Source of the DNA: Ruminococcaceae bacterium UBA6353
GTDB taxonomy: Bacteria > Bacillota > Clostridia > Oscillospirales > Acutalibacteraceae
Reading direction: 5' to 3'
DNA length: 64,000 nt
NCBI GenBank assembly: GCA_002437905.1
Contig: DJRT01000002.1
Span: 166,076 to 230,075 of the forward strand
Every line of letters starts with the position of its first letter. Within the stretch, counting starts at the first letter, position 1. Under the pieces are notes generated by a model. That model had not been told where the DNA came from and ran no database searches. It saw only the letters and a program-made list of their open reading frames with translations. Below are positions 59,845 to 64,000 of the stretch, one piece after another. The position numbers were made by a program, and so were the translations under genes.

Positions 59845-60834
59845 CTATACTTGTTGATATTTCCTGATCCCGTTCTCTAATTCCTCCCGGATCCTTTCTC
59901 TCAGACGCTCCGGCGCCATTACCTCCACATAATGGATGTATTGCATTGCCCAGTGTTCCATAGCCATAGGACTCGCTTTCAGCGATACCTTTATCTTAGT
60001 CGCATCACCGGTTTTGGTAAACTTAACACCGGTGCCAAACCAGTCGATAATTTGGTCAACGATACGGACATCGGCAATAAACTCGATCAGCTCCGGCTTA
60101 TCTGTGTACATATATGGCATGGTTGAGGAAATCTTCTTATAGTTGATTCCGCCTTCATAACCGGGAACACTCCGAATAGGCGTAGCCTTCTTGTGTGAAA
60201 TTTTCATGTTGGTGATCCGATCAAGCCGATGGAAAACCAGATTGCCCCAATATTCGCTGTACGCCATCAGGTAATACCGCTGATTATGCAGGATCAGCTG
60301 ATAGGGACTGACATACTGGAATGACGATTTGTGCAGCTTTTTATCCACACCATATTTGTTATAGTCATAGTGAACTTGATGGCTCTGCTCAATTGCTGCG
60401 TCGATCAGCTCGATATTGTAGAATAACGCCTGATTGTCGGTTTTGCTCCAATCATTCACCGAGTGTATGTGTTTGACGCTTGCCCGAAAGTACCTATTGG
60501 AAAGGCCGCAAAGCCGGTCGATCAGGTCTTTTGAGTGCTTAGCGGTAATATGCTTGCTGCTCAAAATGCCATCGATCAGCATATGCAGCTCTGAATCCTC
60601 AAAATCGCGGCACGCCAAAAAGCTTCCCATCCTGCAGGTTTCAATTTCGATCCCCGCTTCCTTAAGCAAGGAAAGATTTCTGCTGATCGCTTTCCGTTCG
60701 ATGACGATTTTGTATTCATTTTCCAGAATTTTTGCGATATTCTCCTGTGTCAAAGGATGATCGCAACCGCTGTAGTCTTTAAGGATCTGCCATATTCTTA
60801 TCAACGCCAGTTTTTTAGGTTCAAAGCTTTCCAT
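59845..60834 (-). CDS. WYL-domain HTH transcriptional regulator
   Basis: The 329-residue protein has an N-terminal winged HTH (about 8-70, LTQENIAKILENEYKIVIERKAISR) and a WYL domain (about 130-250, with QLILHNQRYYLMAYSEYWGNLVFHRLDRI), then a WCX extension. WYL regulators sense ligands, often nucleic acids, and frequently control defence or DNA-damage genes. GGAGGGG precedes the ATG at 60834. Its target may be the ClpP-like or alpha/beta hydrolase genes, but this is not shown by sequence. Confidence 0.9.
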   Translation of the reverse strand: MESFEPKKLALIRIWQILKDYSGCDHPLTQENIAKILENEYKIVIERKAISRNLSLLKEAGIEIETCRMGSFLACRDFEDSELHMLIDGILSSKHITAKHSKDLIDRLCGLSNRYFRASVKHIHSVNDWSKTDNQALFYNIELIDAAIEQSHQVHYDYNKYGVDKKLHKSSFQYVSPYQLILHNQRYYLMAYSEYWGNLVFHRLDRITNMKISHKKATPIRSVPGYEGGINYKKISSTMPYMYTDKPELIEFIADVRIVDQIIDWFGTGVKFTKTGDATKIKVSLKASPMAMEHWAMQYIHYVEVMAPERLRERIREELENGIRKYQQV

Positions 60835-61114
60835 TACCGCCCCTCCGAATTACAGCACTACCTAAATCGTACCATATCCGGTACATTAAGTCAAACAGAT
60901 AATTATCCATAATGCTATATATGGCGGATATGGCTGCGCGTCGTATTCCCGGCAGAAGAAGGTATCGCTGTCCGGGCAATACTGCCCGCCGATGTCTTCC
61001 ATATTGCAGCCAAATTTTCTGCGCACCACGACGACACCGCTACGGACAGCTTTGGGGGCGATAAACGGCTCGCTTCCCTCGCGCAGCCCGCCCGAAGAGA
61101 CCTCCTGGCTCGGT
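60835..61114. other. 280-bp intergenic stretch without a confident gene
   Basis: A 102-codon open frame on the minus strand (60886-61194) runs through this stretch and into the hydrolase gene. It has a Cys-containing C-terminal part (KFGCNMEDIGGQYC) that I do not recognise, and no ribosome site. It could be a gene remnant. No promoter, repeat or terminator is clear. Confidence 0.3.
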
Positions 61115-61963
61115 TTACCTCTCCAGAAAGGCGCGGATGGTTCGGATATAGTCATTCGCCCTGAGCACTGTGGACAGGTGTCCGCCCGATACATAGGAAA
61201 TCTGCGGATTGTGCATCAATTTGATCAGATCCTCCTGCATCTTTTCCGAAAAGAAATCCTGATCCGGCAGGATAAGAAGAATTTTGCCGGCAAGCGCCGC
61301 AAAATCCGCCTCGGTTACGGGTTCCTGGTTCATGAGGTCGGCAAGCAGGCCGGAAATATGCACATCCTTCTCCTGTTTGTAGTCCCTGAAGATCGTCTCA
61401 AACATATCCTGCGCACCGGCAATCTCCTCGACACTTTCATTGCGGATATGGCTCATGCCGACCCGGATGAGCCTCGGCTTCAGCTTTTCATAGTTGCAGT
61501 GCTTCATATACCACAGCATCAGCGGCGCAAAAAAGTATTTCTTTTTCAAGCTTTTCAGCGTATTCGCATCCATGCCGCCGGTAGAAATGAGGATCAGCCC
61601 GCCTGTTTCTACCGGATACTTCTGCACATAGATCTGCGCGACCATGCCGCCGTCACTGACGCCGATAAAGAGCGGCTTTTCAACGCCGAGCCTTTCAAAG
61701 AACGCATGCATTCCCGCAACCAGCGCCTGATTGGTGCGCAGCTCTTGCGGATAATCAAACAGGAGAACGCGGTAATCATCGGACAGCCCATCCACATAGT
61801 CCATCCACATTTCCAGCGTATTCATGCCACCGTTCAGGAACACAAGCGTTTTTGCGTCCTCTTTTCCGCTCAGAATATAGCGGTATCGCGCACCGTCAAC
61901 GGTCACCGTCCTGCAGGGGTGCGCCGCCGTGAATCCTTTTAATTTTTCTGAATACAGCTTCAT
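61115..61963 (-). CDS. Alpha/beta hydrolase
   Basis: The 282-residue protein has the alpha/beta hydrolase nucleophile elbow GVSDGG (Ser of GxSxG), an acid in LPDQDFF and the catalytic His in SGGHLSTV. The N-terminal oxyanion segment is LNGGMNTLEMW. GGAGG precedes the ATG at 61963. It is followed upstream by an 86-bp gap to the reductase gene. Substrate unknown; an esterase or lactonase is likely. Confidence 0.88.
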   Translation of the reverse strand: MKLYSEKLKGFTAAHPCRTVTVDGARYRYILSGKEDAKTLVFLNGGMNTLEMWMDYVDGLSDDYRVLLFDYPQELRTNQALVAGMHAFFERLGVEKPLFIGVSDGGMVAQIYVQKYPVETGGLILISTGGMDANTLKSLKKKYFFAPLMLWYMKHCNYEKLKPRLIRVGMSHIRNESVEEIAGAQDMFETIFRDYKQEKDVHISGLLADLMNQEPVTEADFAALAGKILLILPDQDFFSEKMQEDLIKLMHNPQISYVSGGHLSTVLRANDYIRTIRAFLER

Positions 61964-62049
61964 CGTTTTTCCTCCTTATGCCCGTAAATCGACAAATGGA
62001 GCCACATCAGGGCTGTCGTGCCGGCCATGCCGCCCCTTATCCCTGCTTT

Positions 62050-62976
62050 TTATTTTAGGTACTGCCCGCACTCTTTTTCAAGCTCTTTCCACACCGGATA
62101 TTCCGCACCGATCTCATCAAAGAAGCGTTTCAGATCCCGGTTCAGCGCGCTCATCTCATCCACGGCATTCATGGCATGATCGGAAGCGCAGATCTTTCCA
62201 AGACCCGTAGCACACATCAGCTTGAAAAAGCGCAGGCAGGTCTTGCGATACGCAGCGCCCTCGAATTCTGTGTCCTCTTTCGGCAAAATCGTATGTCCGG
62301 CCTTCCGGATGGCACGGTAGCCCTCGATATTGGCATCGATCAGCCGGTTCAGATATGCCGTGTTGCCCCGGAGCTTTTTCAGGTTGCCATCCGTTTTGTA
62401 GCAGGCAAATGCCGCCGGCATCACGAACGCCGCATGGCAGAGAAGATAATCCTCCATATCCGGCTCATAGACCACCTTGTATTTTGTGCCGCTGAAGATC
62501 TGCCCGATCAGCTGCTCGTTTGAAGGCACACCCGCAAGCTGACCGATGGTAATCTTCCTAAGATCAACCGACGCCACCCGGTCGCTTTCCCGATGTCCTG
62601 CCGCGACCGTAAAGGCAAACAGCACATTTTTCTCCGGCAGCGCGGCGGCAAGCGCCCTCGCCCGCACATTGTTGCCCACAAAGACGATGTTTTTCGTTTT
62701 GTTCGCCCGCAGGGCATCCATCACCGTGTCAATCTGCGTATATCGCACAGCCACGAAGATCGCGTCGTATGGATCATCCGGCTTCAGTTCGGTCACCACC
62801 TGGATACGGCTGACCGATACGCGGGGCGAAAATGTATCCTTGATCCGCAGGCCGTTCTTCCGGATCTGCTCCGCCCACTCTCCCCGTGCCAGCAGGGTGA
62901 CATCCTTTCCGGCTCGGAAGAGATTTCTGGCCAGATTGCAGCCCAGCACGCCTGCACCGTAAACGAGAATTTTCAT
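62050..62976 (-). CDS. Ketopantoate reductase family protein (ApbA/PanE)
   Basis: The 308-residue protein has the NADP-binding GAGVLGCNLARNLF at the N terminus, and the two-domain layout and length of PanE. The conserved lysine and downstream Glu of the family (in DANIEGYRAI) are partly visible. No other pantothenate gene is nearby, so it may act on another 2-keto acid. The ATG at 62976 is preceded by AAGGAG at 8 bp; the GTG at 62985 is an unlikely earlier start. Confidence 0.85.
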   Translation of the reverse strand: MKILVYGAGVLGCNLARNLFRAGKDVTLLARGEWAEQIRKNGLRIKDTFSPRVSVSRIQVVTELKPDDPYDAIFVAVRYTQIDTVMDALRANKTKNIVFVGNNVRARALAAALPEKNVLFAFTVAAGHRESDRVASVDLRKITIGQLAGVPSNEQLIGQIFSGTKYKVVYEPDMEDYLLCHAAFVMPAAFACYKTDGNLKKLRGNTAYLNRLIDANIEGYRAIRKAGHTILPKEDTEFEGAAYRKTCLRFFKLMCATGLGKICASDHAMNAVDEMSALNRDLKRFFDEIGAEYPVWKELEKECGQYLK

Positions 62977-62998
62977 TTTCTCCACTCCTTTTTTCCAT

Positions 62999-63775
62999 TT
63001 ATCCTAATGCCACATCAAGCAGCATCATCACACTAAATCCGACTGCGAAGAACACCGTCCCCACATTGGAATGCTTACCCTGAGACATTTCCGGGATCAG
63101 CTCTTCCACCACCACATAAAGCATCGCGCCGGCGGCAAAGCTCAATAGATACGGCAGAGCCGGTATCACCAGCTGGGCGGCGATCAGCGTCAGCACTGCA
63201 CCGATGGGCTCCACAATTCCCGAAAGCACACCGCCGAGGAAAGCCTTGCCCTTTCTCTCACCTTCGGCGCGGAGCGGCATGGATATGATCGCCCCCTCCG
63301 GGAAATTCTGAATGGCTATTCCGAGCGACAGGGCCAGCGCGCTTGCCGCCGTGATCTGCGCATTTTCCGCAAAAAAGCCCGCATACATCACGCCAACTGC
63401 CATTCCCTCCGGGATATTGTGCAGTGTCACCGCCAATACCATCATGGTTGTGCGTCCAAGCTTGGTTTTCGGGCCTTCCGCCTGGTCACTCCCAAGATGA
63501 AGGTGCGGGATCAGATGATCCAGCGCCAGCAAAAACAGCACACCGACCCAAAAGCCGATAAACGCCGGGAGAAATGAGAGTCTTCCCATATTTTCCGCCT
63601 GCTCTATCGCCGGGATCAGCAGGCTCCAGACCGAGGCAGCGACCATCACCCCGGCAGCAAACCCTGCCAGTGCACGCTGCACCGCATCGCCGAGGGACTT
63701 TTTCATACAGAACACGCACGCTGCACCGCAGGCCGTGCCAAGGAAAGGAATCAATATTCCCCAAAAGGTCTCCAT
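62999..63775 (-). CDS. ZIP family metal transporter (GufA type)
   Basis: The 258-residue protein has about eight membrane helices with the ZIP motifs HNIPEGMAVG (helix IV) and NFPEGAIISMPL (helix V), whose His/Glu residues bind Zn or Fe. A short His-containing cytoplasmic loop (LIPHLHLG) lies in between. It imports divalent metal into the cytoplasm. The ATG at 63775 follows AAGGAG. It lies 23 bp upstream of the reductase gene and may be co-transcribed. Confidence 0.92.
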   Translation of the reverse strand: METFWGILIPFLGTACGAACVFCMKKSLGDAVQRALAGFAAGVMVAASVWSLLIPAIEQAENMGRLSFLPAFIGFWVGVLFLLALDHLIPHLHLGSDQAEGPKTKLGRTTMMVLAVTLHNIPEGMAVGVMYAGFFAENAQITAASALALSLGIAIQNFPEGAIISMPLRAEGERKGKAFLGGVLSGIVEPIGAVLTLIAAQLVIPALPYLLSFAAGAMLYVVVEELIPEMSQGKHSNVGTVFFAVGFSVMMLLDVALG

Positions 63776-63788
63776 CTTCCGCTCCTTA

Positions 63789-64000
63789 TTATCCCACACC
63801 CATCAGGAAGCCGCCTTTGGCGTTTTCCTCGGTGTCGTCTGATTCATCATAGGCGTCGTAGGGAGCGCTCGGGTCGTGCACCCTTTTCTTAAACGGCGAG
63901 CAGAGCTGATCCTTGTGCGCAAAGGCAAACCCGAAATTGTCCGTCCAACCGGTATGGCCGGTGATGAACAGGGGATGTACGCCCATCTTTTTTAGTTTTG
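63789..64000 (-). CDS. C-terminal end of an unidentified protein, truncated by the window edge
   Basis: The open frame continues past the right edge (in-frame codons before the internal ATG at 63986 have no stop). The visible ~70 residues end with PYDAYDESDDTEENAKGG-like acidic sequence and include HTGWTDNFGFAFAHKDQLC. I do not recognise the family. It lies 14 bp upstream of the ZIP gene, so the two are probably in one operon. Confidence 0.55.
   Translation of the reverse strand, partial: KLKKMGVHPLFITGHTGWTDNFGFAFAHKDQLCSPFKKRVHDPSAPYDAYDESDDTEENAKGGFLMGVG

Noticed and set aside
60886..61194. A 102-codon open frame on the minus strand overlapping the start of the intergenic gap and the end of the hydrolase gene.
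   Set aside because: No ribosome site and no recognised family; the overlap with the hydrolase and low support make a functional gene doubtful, though a remnant is possible.
1..64000. Searched for CRISPR arrays, rRNA genes, transposases, integrases and phage structural genes.
   Set aside because: None was recognised. The repeat-bracketed module at 4075-6593 is the only clear sign of recent rearrangement.

Overview
The window looks like the chromosome of a gut-type Clostridia member, probably Oscillospiraceae/Ruminococcaceae; genus level is inference only. Supporting signs are GC-rich coding DNA with AGGAGG ribosome sites, the glgB-glgC-glgD-glgA glycogen operon with the non-catalytic GlgD subunit, a duplicated type I dockerin on a secreted protein, a bile-salt-hydrolase-type amidase, many glycosidases, and FMN and S-box riboswitches. 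I see no insertion sequence, integrase, CRISPR array or rRNA.

Layout. 1-3510: tRNA-Leu, a sugar isomerase and the RNA-binding protein Tex. 3511-6600: a phosphopantetheinyl transferase, then an AraC regulator and a divergent GH20-type glycosidase. That pair is bracketed by two ~119-bp copies of the transferase 3' end plus its terminator. 6674-14981: a broken AraC regulator gene diverges from a redox/sugar cluster: old-yellow-enzyme reductase, SDR, a frameshifted flavoprotein, a TIM-barrel isomerase, a 2-hydroxyacid dehydrogenase and a large unrecognised protein. 15165-20597: O-acetyltransferase, MscL with a zinc ribbon, an (alpha/alpha)6 glycosidase, and a SnoaL-like protein coupled to a fused ABC exporter. 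20732-20995: tRNA-Gly-Arg-His operon. 21323-26330: a four-gene GldA/GldF/GldG-like ABC system. 26410-30287 (minus): CPBP protease, TadA, PAP2 phosphatase, CrtO-like acyltransferase and UgtP-like glycosyltransferase, probably a membrane glycolipid operon. 30363-33696: murI behind a strongly structured ~272-nt leader or RNA, then a DUF1934 protein and argS. 33762-42283 (minus): the glycogen operon and polA. 42452-49244: a small helical protein, a transglutaminase-like dockerin protein, a ferredoxin-type protein, rnhA, riboswitch-controlled ribU and riboswitch-controlled metK. 49332-57161 (minus): bile salt hydrolase, lacZ, DUF4363/DUF421 membrane proteins, a GDSL esterase, a DUF3267 peptidase and a CapA-like protein. 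57288-64000 (minus): dGTPase, a small orphan, a ClpP-like protease, a WYL regulator, an alpha/beta hydrolase, a ketopantoate-reductase-like protein, a ZIP transporter and the end of an unidentified gene.

Together the genes describe a fermentative, host-associated carbohydrate user that stores glycogen, takes up riboflavin, deconjugates bile salts and carries several small, separately regulated glycan modules. The best candidates for undescribed biology are the structured element in front of murI (30401-30672), the redox/sugar cluster at 7521-14981, and the repeat-bracketed AraC/GH20 insertion. All function calls rest on reading motifs by eye; no database search was run.
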